64,000 bases of DNA from Xanthomonas campestris pv. phormiicola (GCA_025666215.1 CP102593.1:2803001-2867000); one strand, 5' to 3'; positions 25,383-34,631 are shown, counted from the stretch's first letter. Numbers and translations are program-made. The notes: generated by a model from the letters alone, not told the origin.

Positions 25383-26382
25383 TGCCAATGCAATCAATGG
25401 AGTGCAGCGCGCCGCGGTGCTGCTGCTGTCGCTCGGCGAAGCCGACGCGGCCGAGGTGCTCAAGCACATGGACCCCAAGGAGGTGCAGAAGATCGGCATC
25501 GCCATGGCGACCATGAGCGGGATCTCGCGCGACCAGGTCGAGAAGGTCATGGACGAGTTCAACGCCGAACTCGGCAGCAAGACCTCGCTGGGCGTGGGCG
25601 CCGACGACTACATCCGCAACGTGCTGGTGCAGGCGCTGGGCGCGGACAAGGCCGGCAACCTGATCGACCGCATCCTGCTCGGCCGCAACACCACCGGCCT
25701 GGACACGCTGAAGTGGATGGACCCGCGCGCGGTCGCCGACCTGGTGCGCAACGAGCACCCGCAGATCATCGCCATCGTCATGGCGCACCTGGACAGCGAC
25801 CAGGCCGCCGAGGCGCTGAAGCTGCTGCCCGAGCGCACCCGCGCCGACGTGCTGATGCGCATCGCCACCCTCGACGGCATTCCGCCGAACGCGCTGAACG
25901 AACTCAACGAGATCATGGAGCGGCAGTTCTCCGGCAACCAGAACCTGAAGTCGTCCAACGTCGGCGGGGTCAAGGTCGCCGCCAACATCCTCAACTTCAT
26001 GGACAGCGGCCAGGACCAGGGCGTGCTGGCGGCGATCGGCAAGATCGACGCCGAGCTCAGCACCCGCATCCAGGACCTGATGTTCGTGTTCGACAACCTG
26101 GTCGAACTGGAAGACCGCGCGCTGCAGACCCTGCTGCGCGAAGTCAGCGGCGACCGCCTCGGCCTGGCCCTGCGCGGCGCCGACATCAAGGTGCGCGAGA
26201 AGATCACCAAGAACATGTCCCAGCGCGCCGCCGAAATCCTGCTCGAGGACATGGAAGCGCGCGGCCCGGTGCGCCTGGCCGATGTGGAAGGCGCGCAGAA
26301 GGAGATCCTGACCATCGTGCGCCGCCTGGCCGATGAAGGCGTGATCAGCCTCGGCGGCGCCGGTGCGGAGGCGATGGTATGA
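25372..26382 (+). CDS. fliG: FliG, motor switch protein
   Basis: A 336-residue rotor protein on the cytoplasmic face of the MS ring; it contacts FliF, FliM and the stator. The N-terminal domain (GVQRAAVLLLSLGEADAAEV) binds FliF; the middle domain includes the EHPQ motif in VRNEHPQIIAIVMAHL (near 124-139); the C-terminal domain holds the charged torque helix LVELEDRALQTLLREVSGDR (near 243-262). The start is GTG 25372, overlapping fliF; a start further in would cut the conserved N-terminus. Confidence 0.96.
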   Translation: MKPDANAINGVQRAAVLLLSLGEADAAEVLKHMDPKEVQKIGIAMATMSGISRDQVEKVMDEFNAELGSKTSLGVGADDYIRNVLVQALGADKAGNLIDRILLGRNTTGLDTLKWMDPRAVADLVRNEHPQIIAIVMAHLDSDQAAEALKLLPERTRADVLMRIATLDGIPPNALNELNEIMERQFSGNQNLKSSNVGGVKVAANILNFMDSGQDQGVLAAIGKIDAELSTRIQDLMFVFDNLVELEDRALQTLLREVSGDRLGLALRGADIKVREKITKNMSQRAAEILLEDMEARGPVRLADVEGAQKEILTIVRRLADEGVISLGGAGAEAMV

Positions 26383-26999
26383 GCGGCAACGTGGTGCGCT
26401 GGTTCGCGCCGGAACTCAATGCCGCCCCGGCGCCGGTGCCGCAGGTCGAGGACGCCGTGCCGGAAGAGCCGGTCCTGCGTCCGCCGAGCCTGGAAGACAT
26501 CCAGGCGATCGAGGCGGCCGCGCAGCACGAAGGCTTCGAGCGCGGCCACGGCGAGGGCCTGGCCCAGGGCCAGGCCGAGATCCGCCGCCTGACCGCGCAG
26601 ATCGAAGGCATCCTGGACAATTTCTCGCGGCCGCTGGCGCGGCTGGAAAACGAAGTGGTCGGCGCGCTCGGCGAGCTGGCCGTGCGCATCGCCGGCAGCC
26701 TGGTCGGCCGCGCCTACGAGGCCGATCCGGCGCTGCTGGCCGAGCTGGTCGGCGAAGCGCTGGATGCGGTCGGTGGCGCGCGCCGCGAGGTCGAGGTGCG
26801 CCTGCACCCGGACGACATCGCCGCGCTGACCCCGCTGCTGGCGTCGATGGCCGACGGCACCCGGCTGGTGCCGGACCTGACCCTGAGCCGCGGCGACCTG
26901 CGCGTGCATGCCGAAGCGGTGCGCATCGACGGCACCCTGGAGGCGCGCCTGCGCGCGGCACTGGAGACGGTGATGCGCAAGTCCGGAGCGGGCCTGTGA
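26379..26999 (+). CDS. fliH: FliH, export ATPase regulator
   Basis: A 206-residue cytoplasmic protein that binds FliI and docks it to the C ring and gate. It has the GxxxG-like helical stretch EGFERGHGEGLAQGQAEIRR (about 50-69) typical of FliH, and a C-terminal V-ATPase subunit-E-like domain (about 90-206). It overlaps fliG by four bases (ATGA) and fliI by four bases, so translation is coupled along the operon. Confidence 0.93.
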   Translation: MSGNVVRWFAPELNAAPAPVPQVEDAVPEEPVLRPPSLEDIQAIEAAAQHEGFERGHGEGLAQGQAEIRRLTAQIEGILDNFSRPLARLENEVVGALGELAVRIAGSLVGRAYEADPALLAELVGEALDAVGGARREVEVRLHPDDIAALTPLLASMADGTRLVPDLTLSRGDLRVHAEAVRIDGTLEARLRAALETVMRKSGAGL

Positions 27000-28372
27000 G
27001 CGCGCTGTCCGGCACCCATCCGGCCGACTGGCTGGACGCGCGCAACCTGCGCCTGGCCGCGCGCCTGGGCCAGCTCGAGCTCGACGCCGCCGCCGGCCGC
27101 GGCCTGATCCGCGAGGGCATCCTGCGCCGCGCGGTCGGGCTGACCCTGGAAGCGGTCGGCTGCGAGGCGCCGATGGGCGCCACCTGCAGGGTCGAGGTCG
27201 ACGGCGGCTGGGTCGATGCCGAAGTGGTCGGCTTCTCCGGCGAACGCACCTCGCTGATGCCCAGCGCCGAAACCCACGGCCTGCTGCCCAACGCGCGGGT
27301 GGTGCCGGTGCGCCGCCGCGGCGGCGTGGAAGTGGGCGAAGGCCTGCTCGGCCGGGTCATCGATTCGGACGGCGTGCCGCTGGACGGCAAGGGCCCGATC
27401 CGCGCCGAAGGCTCGGTCGGCATGGCCGGCATCTCGATCAACCCGCTGGCGCGCGAGCCGATCACCATGCCGCTGGACGTGGGCGTGCGCGCGATCAACG
27501 CGCTGCTGCCGATCGGCCGCGGCCAGCGCGTGGGCCTGTTCGCCGGTTCCGGCGTCGGCAAGTCCACCCTGCTCGGGATGATGACCCGCTACACCGCCGC
27601 CGACGTGATCGTGGTCGGGCTGATCGGCGAACGTGGCCGCGAAGTGCGCGACTTCGTCGAGACCACGCTGGGCGAGGAAGGCCTGCGCCGCGCGGTGGTC
27701 GTGGCCGCGCCGGCCGACCGCCCGCCGCTGGCGCGCCTGCACGGCGCCTACCGCGCCACCGCGATCGCCGAATGGTTCCGCGACCAGGGCCTGAACGTGC
27801 TGCTGCTGATGGACTCGCTGACCCGCTTCGCCCAGGCGCAGCGCGAGATCGGCCTGTCGGTCGGCGAGCCGCCGACCACCCGCGGCTACCCGCCGTCGGT
27901 GTTCGCCAAGCTGCCGGCGCTGGTCGAGCGCGCCGGCAACGGCGCCAAGGGCCGCGGCTCGATCACCGCCTTCTACACCGTGCTGACCGAAGGCGACGAT
28001 CCGCAGGACCCGATCGCCGACGCCGCCCGCGCCATCCTCGACGGCCACATCCTGCTGTCGCGCCGCGTCGCCGACAGCGGCCTGTATCCGGCCATCGACG
28101 TGGAATCCTCGGTCAGCCGCGTGGTCCAGGACATCGCCGACGAGCCATGGCGGCTGCGCATCCGCGCGCTCAAGCGACTGGTGTCGGCGTACTCGGCCAA
28201 CCGCGACCTGATCACCATCGGCGCCTACCAGCGCGGCAACGATGCAGCCGTGGACGAGGCGCTGGAGCGCTGGCCGGAAATCATGGAATTCCTCGGACAG
28301 GATGTCGCCAAGGCCGCAGATCTGCCCCACAGCCAGGCCGCGTTGAAGCGCCTGGTCGAACGTGAGAACTAA
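26996..28372 (+). CDS. fliI: FliI, flagellum-specific export ATPase
   Basis: A 458-residue hexameric ATPase of the F1-beta type that energises substrate delivery to the flagellar type III gate. Walker A is GLFAGSGVGKST with Lys189; the ATPase signature region includes LIGERGREVRDFVE, the Walker B strand LNVLLLMDSLTRFAQ and the P-P-S-V-F-A-K segment. The C-terminal helical domain ends in SQAALKRLVEREN. The GTG start at 26996 overlaps the fliH stop; the reading frame is open far upstream but only this start gives a FliI N-terminus and translational coupling. Confidence 0.96.
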   Translation: MSALSGTHPADWLDARNLRLAARLGQLELDAAAGRGLIREGILRRAVGLTLEAVGCEAPMGATCRVEVDGGWVDAEVVGFSGERTSLMPSAETHGLLPNARVVPVRRRGGVEVGEGLLGRVIDSDGVPLDGKGPIRAEGSVGMAGISINPLAREPITMPLDVGVRAINALLPIGRGQRVGLFAGSGVGKSTLLGMMTRYTAADVIVVGLIGERGREVRDFVETTLGEEGLRRAVVVAAPADRPPLARLHGAYRATAIAEWFRDQGLNVLLLMDSLTRFAQAQREIGLSVGEPPTTRGYPPSVFAKLPALVERAGNGAKGRGSITAFYTVLTEGDDPQDPIADAARAILDGHILLSRRVADSGLYPAIDVESSVSRVVQDIADEPWRLRIRALKRLVSAYSANRDLITIGAYQRGNDAAVDEALERWPEIMEFLGQDVAKAADLPHSQAALKRLVEREN

Positions 28373-28375
28373 GCC

Positions 28376-28849
28376 ATGATGCAATCGCAGCGTATCGATC
28401 CCCTGCTCCGCCGCGCCCAGCAGCACGAGGACGAGGTCGCCCGCGACCTGGCCGAGCGCCAGCGCGCGCTGGCGACCCACGAGTCGCGCCTGGAAGAACT
28501 GCGTCGCTACGCCGAGGAATACGCCAGCAGCCAGATGGCCGCGACCAGCCTGGCGCAACTGGCCAACCGCCGCGCGTTCCTGGACCGCCTGGAAAGCGCC
28601 GTGCAGCAGCAGTGCCAGACCGTGGACCGCAATCGCGAGAAGGTGGAAATGGAGCGCAGCCGGCTATTGCTGGCCAGCCGCGACAAGCAGGTGCTGGAAC
28701 AGCTGGCGGCCAGCTACCGCGCCCAGGAACGCAAGGTCGACGACCGCCGCAGCCAGCGCGAGATGGACGACCTCGGCGCGCGCCGGGTGCGCCTGGCGGT
28801 GGCCGCGGCTGCGGCCGACAGCGACAACGACAACGGAGACAGCCGATGA
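28376..28849 (+). CDS. fliJ: FliJ, export stalk/chaperone escort protein
   Basis: A 157-residue, almost wholly coiled-coil protein rich in Gln, Arg, Glu and Ala, the expected form of FliJ, which sits in the FliI hexamer like F1 gamma. The N-terminus SQRIDPLLRRAQQHEDEVAR begins the long helical hairpin. It starts three bases after fliI (ATG at 28376, with a second ATG at 28379) and overlaps fliK by four bases. The last 15 residues are an Ala/Asp tail. Confidence 0.92.
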   Translation: MMQSQRIDPLLRRAQQHEDEVARDLAERQRALATHESRLEELRRYAEEYASSQMAATSLAQLANRRAFLDRLESAVQQQCQTVDRNREKVEMERSRLLLASRDKQVLEQLAASYRAQERKVDDRRSQREMDDLGARRVRLAVAAAAADSDNDNGDSR

Positions 28850-30162
28850 ACAACGCACTTTCCGCGCTGGGCGGCAACGCCCGCGCCAGCGCCTCCGGCG
28901 GCAGCGCCGACGCGCAGGGCCAGGACCGCGGCGGCGGCCAGGACTTCGACAAGCTGCTCGGCAACGACAGCGCGCGCGCCGCGCCCAAGCCGGCGCCACG
29001 GTCCAGCGCCAAAGCGCCGCCGGCATCCGCCGACAAGTCCGCCGACAAGGACGCGGCGGCGAAGCGTCCGGACGCTTCGCAAGACAACGCCAGCGAGCCG
29101 GCGCGCAGCGCACAGGCCGGCAACCAGGCCGCACGCGACAGCGAAAAGAGCAGCGAGGACAGCAAGGCGCCGGGCAAGGGCAGCAAGGCCGACGCCAAGC
29201 AAGGCGAGGACAGCAAGGAAGACGCCGGCTGGCCACCGGCGGGGCTTGCCGGCATCGGCATGAGCCTGTTGCCGACGCTGGCTGCTGCAGCGCTGCCGGC
29301 GGCGAGCGCCGGTCCGCTGGGCGCGGCCGGGTTGGCGATCGGCGTCGCCGGTGCCGCCGCCCAGGGCGTGGCCGCGCTGCTCGGCGGCGACACTCCCCTG
29401 GCCGCGGCCGGCGCCGACACCGCGGCCGCCGGTGCGGCCGCGACCGCCGCCGCGCCGGCAACCGCCGCGGCCAGCACCGGCGCCAGCGCTGGCAGCGGCT
29501 TCGGCGGGATGCTGGCGCAGGTCGCCGGGGCCGCGGCGCAGGCCGCCAGCGGCGGCGATGCCACGGCCCCGGTCGCCGCACTGGCGGCGCTGGCGAGCGC
29601 CACCGACAAGAGCGCCGACAGCGGCAGCGAGGTGGCCAGCACCGGTACCGATCCGATCAACCTGCTGGCGACGGCCGCGATCCACGCGCCGGCGCGCAGC
29701 GCCGACACCGCCGCGCCGTTCACCGGCTCGCCGACCCCGACCCCGAACCTGCACGGCGACAACTTCGACGACGAACTGGGCGCGCGCATGAGCTGGCTGG
29801 CGGACCAGAAGATCGGCCACGCACACATCAAGCTCAGCCCGGCCGACCTGGGCCCGGTCGAGGTGCGCCTGCATCTGAACGGCGACCAGGTCAACGCCAG
29901 CTTCAGCAGCGCCCAGCCGGAAGTGCGCCAGGCGCTGGAGAACAGCCTGCCGCGGCTGCGCGACATGCTCGGCCAGCACGGCTTCCAGCTCGGCCAGGCC
30001 GATGTCGGTCAGCAACAACAGCAGGCCTCGCAGAATGCCCGCCAGGGCAGCAGCTCGAACGCCGGCAATGCCGGCGGCGGCACTGGCGACGAGCTGCTGG
30101 GCAGCGTCGGGATTCCGTCGGTGGTATTGCGCCAGCGCGGCCTGCTCGACGCCTACGCGTAA
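28846..30162 (+). CDS. fliK: FliK, hook-length control protein
   Basis: A 438-residue exported molecular ruler. Residues 1-300 are low-complexity, Ala/Gly/Ser/Asp/Lys-rich and disordered, which is usual for the ruler part. The conserved C-terminal domain (about 305-385) contains HAHIKLSPADLGPVEVRLHL, the FliK signature that switches FlhB specificity. The final 50 residues are Gln/Ser-rich. Start at 28846 by the ATGA overlap with fliJ. It closes the first structural operon; a repeat and a new sigma-54 promoter follow. Confidence 0.94.
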   Translation: MNNALSALGGNARASASGGSADAQGQDRGGGQDFDKLLGNDSARAAPKPAPRSSAKAPPASADKSADKDAAAKRPDASQDNASEPARSAQAGNQAARDSEKSSEDSKAPGKGSKADAKQGEDSKEDAGWPPAGLAGIGMSLLPTLAAAALPAASAGPLGAAGLAIGVAGAAAQGVAALLGGDTPLAAAGADTAAAGAAATAAAPATAAASTGASAGSGFGGMLAQVAGAAAQAASGGDATAPVAALAALASATDKSADSGSEVASTGTDPINLLATAAIHAPARSADTAAPFTGSPTPTPNLHGDNFDDELGARMSWLADQKIGHAHIKLSPADLGPVEVRLHLNGDQVNASFSSAQPEVRQALENSLPRLRDMLGQHGFQLGQADVGQQQQQASQNARQGSSSNAGNAGGGTGDELLGSVGIPSVVLRQRGLLDAYA

Positions 30163-30203
30163 GCCAACGGCGCCATCGCGGCGGCCCCGGCCGCAACCGC
30201 TCC

Positions 30204-30272
30204 TTGTGGGAGGCGCTTCAGCCCCGACGCGCGTCACCGATCAAGCCCGTCGGGCTGAACTGCGTCCCACAA
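30204..30272. repeat. REP-like inverted repeat between fliK and fliL
   Basis: Imperfect arms of about 25 bases (30204-30229 and 30248-30272), beginning TTGTGGGA and ending TCCCACAA, around a short loop. The core resembles the GGAGCGGCTTCAGCCGCGAC-type sequence found again at 50731-50752. It matches the style of xanthomonad intergenic repeats and could also act as a transcript-end hairpin. Confidence 0.7.
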
Positions 30273-30335
30273 AAAGCCGCATCCATCGGCCGCCACGGCC
30301 ACCGTCAAAGATCCGGCGAGCCCACCCCGCCGTTT

Positions 30336-30351
30336 CGGCACACCGATTGCA
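30336..30351 (+). promoter_or_regulatory. Sigma-54 promoter of the fliL operon
   Basis: CGGCACACCGATTGCA with full GGCAC and TTGCA boxes and ten bases between GG and GC, 37 bases before the fliL GTG. Nearly identical to the fliE promoter. Confidence 0.9.
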
Positions 30352-30387
30352 TCCTCAGGGGCAGAGTCCCCCTTAAGGAGCCAATCC

Positions 30388-30924
30388 GTGGCAGCAGCAG
30401 CCGACAAATCGAAGAAATCCGCCGACGCCAAGGACGCCAAAGAGGCCCCGGAGGGCGGCAAGTCGAAGAAGAAGCTGCTGATCATCGTCATCGCCGCGGT
30501 GCTGGTGCTGGGCGGCGGCGGCGCCGGCGCCTGGTTCTTCCTGAAGAAGCCCGATGCCGCCCATGGCAAGGCCGCGGCCAAGACCGCCGAGCTGCCCAAG
30601 CCGGCGCAGTACTTCGCGATGGACCCGGCGTTCGTGGTCAATCTCAACGGCAGCCCCGACGAGGGTCCGCACTACCTGCAGATGGAAGTGCAGCTGATGA
30701 CCCGCGACCCGGAAGAGCTGAAGCTGATCACCGAGAACGCGCCGGCGATCCGCGCGCACCTGCTGATGCTGTTCTCGCAGGTGCAGGCGCAGGACATCGC
30801 CGACATCGCCGGGCGCAAGAAGCTGCAGGCCGCGGCGCTGGCCGACGCGCAGAAGCTGATGACCGCCGAGACCGGCAAGAAGTGCGTGGAAGACCTGCTG
30901 TTCACCAGCTTCGTGACCCAGTAA
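30388..30924 (+). CDS. fliL: FliL, stator-associated basal body protein
   Basis: A 178-residue single-pass inner-membrane protein that surrounds the stator and supports torque. A Lys/Asp-rich cytoplasmic N-terminus (1-30) is followed by a transmembrane helix at about 31-54 (LLIIVIAAVLVLGGGG...) and a periplasmic stomatin-like domain with YFAMDPAFVVNLNGS. The start is GTG with AAGGAG nine bases upstream. First gene of fliLMNOPQR. Confidence 0.95.
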   Translation: MAAAADKSKKSADAKDAKEAPEGGKSKKKLLIIVIAAVLVLGGGGAGAWFFLKKPDAAHGKAAAKTAELPKPAQYFAMDPAFVVNLNGSPDEGPHYLQMEVQLMTRDPEELKLITENAPAIRAHLLMLFSQVQAQDIADIAGRKKLQAAALADAQKLMTAETGKKCVEDLLFTSFVTQ

Positions 30925-30936
30925 GGCGCCGCCGCG

Positions 30937-31944
30937 ATGACCGACCTGCTTTCCCAAGACGAGATCGATGCGCTATTGCATGGCGTCGATGCCGGCGCGG
31001 TGGACACCGGGCCGGCGCCGCCGGCGCCCGGCGAAGCGCGCCAGTACGATTTCTCCAGCCAGGACCGGATCATCCGCGGGCGCATGCCCACGCTGGAAAT
31101 GGTCAACGAGCGCTTCGCGCGGCTGTGGCGGATCGGCCTGTTCAACCTGATCCGGCGCTCGGCCGACCTGTCGGTGCGCGGCATCGACCTGATCAAGTTC
31201 AACGACTACATGCACTCGTTGTACGTGCCGAGCAACCTGAACCTGATCAAGTTCAAGCCGCTGCGCGGCACCGGCCTGATCGTGTTCGAGCCGACCCTGG
31301 TGTTCACCGTGGTCGACAACTTCTTCGGCGGCGACGGCCGCTACCCCACGCGCATCGAAGGCCGCGAATTCACCCCGACCGAGATGCGGGTGATCCAGCT
31401 GATGCTCAAGCAGACCTTCGCCGACCTGCACGAGGCCTGGGCGCCGGTGATGGAGGTGGAGTTCGAGTACCTCAATTCCGAGGTCAACCCGCACTTCGCC
31501 AACATCGTCACCCCGCGCGAATACGTGGTGGTCAGCCGCTTCCACGTGGAGCTGGAAGGCGGCGGCGGCGAGATCCACATCACCCTGCCGTACTCGATGC
31601 TGGAGCCGATCCGCGAACTGCTCGACGCCGGCATCCAGAGCGACCGCGTGGACCGCGACGAGAGCTGGAACATCATGCTGCGCGAGCAGCTCAACACCGC
31701 CGAGGTCACCATTTCCAGCGTGCTGGCGCAGAAGCAGATGACCTTGCGCGAGCTGACCCGGCTGAAGATCGGCGACGTGCTGCCGATCGAGCTGCCCAAG
31801 CAAGTGCCGCTGTGCGTGGAGAACATCCCGGTGTTCACCGGCGAGTTCGGCATTTCCCGCGGCCAGAACGCCGTGAAGATCACATCGACCCAACCCCCCG
31901 GCGCGCTGCGCCGCCGCCCCGCCTTCCAGGAAGACGCGTCATGA
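30937..31944 (+). CDS. fliM: FliM, motor switch protein
   Basis: A 335-residue C-ring protein that binds phosphorylated CheY and reverses the motor. The CheY-binding N-terminal peptide LLSQDEIDALLHGV is at residues 4-17; the middle CheC-like domain spans about 45-240 (including FFGGDGRYPTRIEGREFTPT), and the C-terminal SpoA domain spans about 250-320. The final 20 residues are basic and variable. It overlaps fliN by four bases. Confidence 0.96.
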   Translation: MTDLLSQDEIDALLHGVDAGAVDTGPAPPAPGEARQYDFSSQDRIIRGRMPTLEMVNERFARLWRIGLFNLIRRSADLSVRGIDLIKFNDYMHSLYVPSNLNLIKFKPLRGTGLIVFEPTLVFTVVDNFFGGDGRYPTRIEGREFTPTEMRVIQLMLKQTFADLHEAWAPVMEVEFEYLNSEVNPHFANIVTPREYVVVSRFHVELEGGGGEIHITLPYSMLEPIRELLDAGIQSDRVDRDESWNIMLREQLNTAEVTISSVLAQKQMTLRELTRLKIGDVLPIELPKQVPLCVENIPVFTGEFGISRGQNAVKITSTQPPGALRRRPAFQEDAS

Positions 31945-32279
31945 GCCAGAACGAAATCCCCGAGCCGGTCCCGGCCCAGTTCGACAGCCTGCAGCCGGAA
32001 ACCGGCAGCGACGGCAACGAGCTGAACCTGGACATGATCCTGGACGTGCCGGTGACGCTGTCGCTGGAAGTCGGGCGCAACCGCATCCCGATCCGCAACC
32101 TGCTGCAGCTCAACCAGGGCTCGGTGGTGGAACTGGAGCGCGGCGCCGGCGAGCCGCTGGACGTGTACGTCAACGGCACCCTGATCGCGCACGGCGAGGT
32201 AGTGACGATCAACGACCGCTTCGGCGTGCGCCTGACCGACGTGGTCAGCCCCAGCGAACGCATCCGGAGACTGCGGTGA
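31941..32279 (+). CDS. fliN: FliN, motor switch protein
   Basis: A 112-residue C-ring subunit. The C-terminal SpoA fold (about 35-110) contains VPVTLSLEVGRNRIPIRNLL, LNQGSVVELER and the end FGVRLTDVVSPSERIRRL, all standard for FliN; the N-terminal 30 residues are acidic and flexible. The ATGA overlap with fliM sets the start; the stop overlaps the fliO GTG start by four bases. Confidence 0.95.
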   Translation: MSQNEIPEPVPAQFDSLQPETGSDGNELNLDMILDVPVTLSLEVGRNRIPIRNLLQLNQGSVVELERGAGEPLDVYVNGTLIAHGEVVTINDRFGVRLTDVVSPSERIRRLR

Positions 32280-32692
32280 GCCTGTTGCTCGCGGCCGCCA
32301 CCCAGGCGGCCAGGTCCGCCTCGGGCGTCGGCAGCGCCGCACCCTCGCCACCCAGCCTGCTCGGCGCGGTGTTCGCGCTGCTGCTGGTGCTGGGACTGAT
32401 CCTGGGCATGGCCTGGGTGCTCAAGCGCCTGCCCGGCAGCGGCTTCCGCCCGGCCGATGGCCTGCGCGTGGTGGCCAGCCTGGCGGTCGGCGCCAAGGAG
32501 CGCGTGGTGGTGGTCGAGGTCAACGGCGAGCAGTTGCTGCTCGGCGTGTCGCCGGGCGGGGTACGCACCTTGCATCGCCTGCCCGAGCCGCTGCCGCAAG
32601 CGCCGGCGCCGTCGCTGCCGAACCTCAGGCAGCTCAGGAACCTCCCCGATTTCGCCCAGCTGCTGGCGCAGAAGCTGCGCAAGGACAAATGA
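32276..32692 (+). CDS. fliO: FliO, export gate assembly protein
   Basis: A 138-residue inner-membrane protein that helps assemble the FliP ring. One transmembrane helix lies at about 27-45 (LLGAVFALLLVLGLILGMAW) followed by the cytoplasmic FliO domain (RVVASLAVGAKERVVVVEVN, LLLGVSPGGVRTLH). Start is GTG, coupled to fliN; the stop overlaps fliP by four bases. Confidence 0.92.
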   Translation: MSLLLAAATQAARSASGVGSAAPSPPSLLGAVFALLLVLGLILGMAWVLKRLPGSGFRPADGLRVVASLAVGAKERVVVVEVNGEQLLLGVSPGGVRTLHRLPEPLPQAPAPSLPNLRQLRNLPDFAQLLAQKLRKDK

Positions 32693-33507
32693 TCATGTTG
32701 CCTCGTTGGAACCGTCATGCGCGCGGCCTGCGCCTGCTGCTGATCCTGCTGACGCTGAGCCTGCTGCCGGCGCTGGGCTGGGCCCAGGCCGCGCCGACGG
32801 CGCCGGCCGCGCAGAACGCCGCCCCGACCCTGCCCTCGCTGCCGGAAGTGAACGTCGGCAAGGTCGGTGCGCAGCCGGTGAGCCTGCCGCTGCAGACCCT
32901 GCTGCTGATGACCGCGATCACCCTGCTGCCGTCGATGCTGCTGGTGCTGACCGCGTTCACCCGCATCACCATCGTGCTAGGCCTGCTGCGCCAGGCGATG
33001 GGCACCGGGCAGACCCCGTCCAACCAGGTGCTGATGGGCCTGGCGCTGTTCCTGACCGCGCTGGTGATGATGCCGGTGTGGGAAAAGGCCTGGGGCCAGG
33101 GCATGAGCCCCTACCTCAACGGCCAGCTCGACTTCCAGACCGCCTGGACCCTGACCACCCAGCCGCTGCGCGCGTTCATGCTGGCGCAGATCCGCGAGGC
33201 CGACCTGATGACCTTCGCCGGCATGGCCGGCAACGGCACCTACAGCGGCCCCGACGCGATCCCGTTCCCGGTGCTGGTGGCCTCGTTCGTGACCTCGGAG
33301 CTGAAGACCGCGTTCGAGATCGGCTTCCTGATCTTCATCCCGTTCGTGATCATCGACCTGGTGGTGGCCAGCGTGCTGATGTCGATGGGCATGATGATGA
33401 TGTCGCCGATGCTGGTCTCGGCGCCGTTCAAGATCCTGCTGTTCGTGCTGGTCGACGGCTGGGTGCTGACCGTCGGCACCCTCGCCGCCAGCTTCAACGG
33501 AGTCTGA
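32689..33507 (+). CDS. fliP: FliP, export gate protein
   Basis: A 272-residue core subunit of the flagellar type III gate. An N-terminal cleavable-type hydrophobic segment (about 12-32) is followed by four further membrane helices; the signature FTRITIVLGLLRQAMGTGQT is near 87-106 and a second conserved part is LMTFAGMAGNGTYSGPDAIP near 170-189. ATG at 32689 overlaps the fliO stop; ATG 32695 is an alternative start. Confidence 0.95.
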   Translation: MIMLPRWNRHARGLRLLLILLTLSLLPALGWAQAAPTAPAAQNAAPTLPSLPEVNVGKVGAQPVSLPLQTLLLMTAITLLPSMLLVLTAFTRITIVLGLLRQAMGTGQTPSNQVLMGLALFLTALVMMPVWEKAWGQGMSPYLNGQLDFQTAWTLTTQPLRAFMLAQIREADLMTFAGMAGNGTYSGPDAIPFPVLVASFVTSELKTAFEIGFLIFIPFVIIDLVVASVLMSMGMMMMSPMLVSAPFKILLFVLVDGWVLTVGTLAASFNGV

Positions 33508-33511
33508 GCCG

Positions 33512-33781
33512 ATGAGTCCCGAATTGGCCCTGACCGAATTGCGCGGCGGCCTGATCACCGTGTTGTGGGTGGCCGGCCCGTTGCTGCTGTCGATGCTGGT
33601 GGTGGGCGTGGTGATCGGCGTGTTCCAGGCCGCCACCCAGCTCAACGAACCGACCATCGCCTTCATCGCCAAGGTCATCACCCTGACCGCGATGCTGTTC
33701 GCCACCGGCAGCATGCTGCTGGCGCACCTGGTCGAGTACACCACCATGCTGTTCCAGCGCATTCCGCATCTGATCGGCTAG
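33512..33781 (+). CDS. fliQ: FliQ, export gate protein
   Basis: An 89-residue protein with two transmembrane helices (about 14-38 and 50-75). LLLSMLVVGVVIGVFQAATQ and NEPTIAFIAKVITL are standard FliQ segments. It forms the helical FliPQR gate with its neighbours and starts four bases after fliP. Confidence 0.95.
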   Translation: MSPELALTELRGGLITVLWVAGPLLLSMLVVGVVIGVFQAATQLNEPTIAFIAKVITLTAMLFATGSMLLAHLVEYTTMLFQRIPHLIG

Positions 33782-33802
33782 CGGGACAGGAGCCCGACGG
33801 CG

Positions 33803-34594
33803 ATGGATTCGGCAACGCAAATGGTCATCGACGGCCAGCAGGCCTTCGCGATGGTCGGGGCGATCCTGTGGACCATGCTGCGCATCGGCGCGATGCTGAT
33901 GGCGATGCCGCTGGTCGGCACCCGCGCGGTGCCGGCGCGGGTGCGGGTGATGCTGGCGGCGACGCTGGCGATGGCGCTGGCGCCGCTGCTGCCGCCGGTG
34001 CCCGACTGGAACGGCTTCGATGCCGCGGTGGTGCTGAGCGTGGCGCGCGAACTGGCGGTCGGCGCGAGCATGGGCTTCATGCTGCGGCTGATCTTCGAGG
34101 CCGGCGCGCTGGCCGGCGAACTGGTCTCGCAGAGCACCGGCCTGGGCTTCGCGCAGATGGCCGATCCGTTGCGCGGGGTCACCTCCGGGGTGATCGGGCA
34201 ATGGTTCTACCTGGCCTTCGGCCTGCTGTTCTTCACCGCCAACGGCCACCTGGCCGTGGTACAGCTGCTGGTGGACAGCTACAAGGCGCTGCCGATCGGC
34301 AACGCGCTGCCGGATGCGCAGGCGATGGCCTCGGTGGCGCCGGATTTCTTCATGGGCATGATGCGCGGCGCGGTGACCCTGGCGCTGCCGGTGATGGTGG
34401 CGATGCTGGCGGTGAACCTGGCGTTCGGTGCGCTGGCCAAGGCCGCGCCGGCGCTGAACCCGATCCAGCTCGGCCTGCCGGTAGCGGTGGTGATCGGCCT
34501 GGCGCTGCTGGCGGTGCTGGTCGGTGAGATGGGCCCGCCGGTGCAGCGCCTGTTCGATGCCGCCTTCCACGCCGCCCGGCAGGTCACCGCCTAA
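33803..34594 (+). CDS. fliR: FliR, export gate protein
   Basis: A 263-residue inner-membrane gate component with about six hydrophobic segments. LRIGAMLMAMPLVGTRAVPA and FMLRLIFEAGALAGELVSQS are typical of FliR. The start is 21 bases after fliQ, the largest gap in this operon. It is followed not by flhB but by two diguanylate cyclase genes. Confidence 0.94.
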   Translation: MDSATQMVIDGQQAFAMVGAILWTMLRIGAMLMAMPLVGTRAVPARVRVMLAATLAMALAPLLPPVPDWNGFDAAVVLSVARELAVGASMGFMLRLIFEAGALAGELVSQSTGLGFAQMADPLRGVTSGVIGQWFYLAFGLLFFTANGHLAVVQLLVDSYKALPIGNALPDAQAMASVAPDFFMGMMRGAVTLALPVMVAMLAVNLAFGALAKAAPALNPIQLGLPVAVVIGLALLAVLVGEMGPPVQRLFDAAFHAARQVTA

Positions 34595-34631
34595 GATACG
34601 TCGGCAGGCGCGCGAGCAGGTCTTGAGCGAT

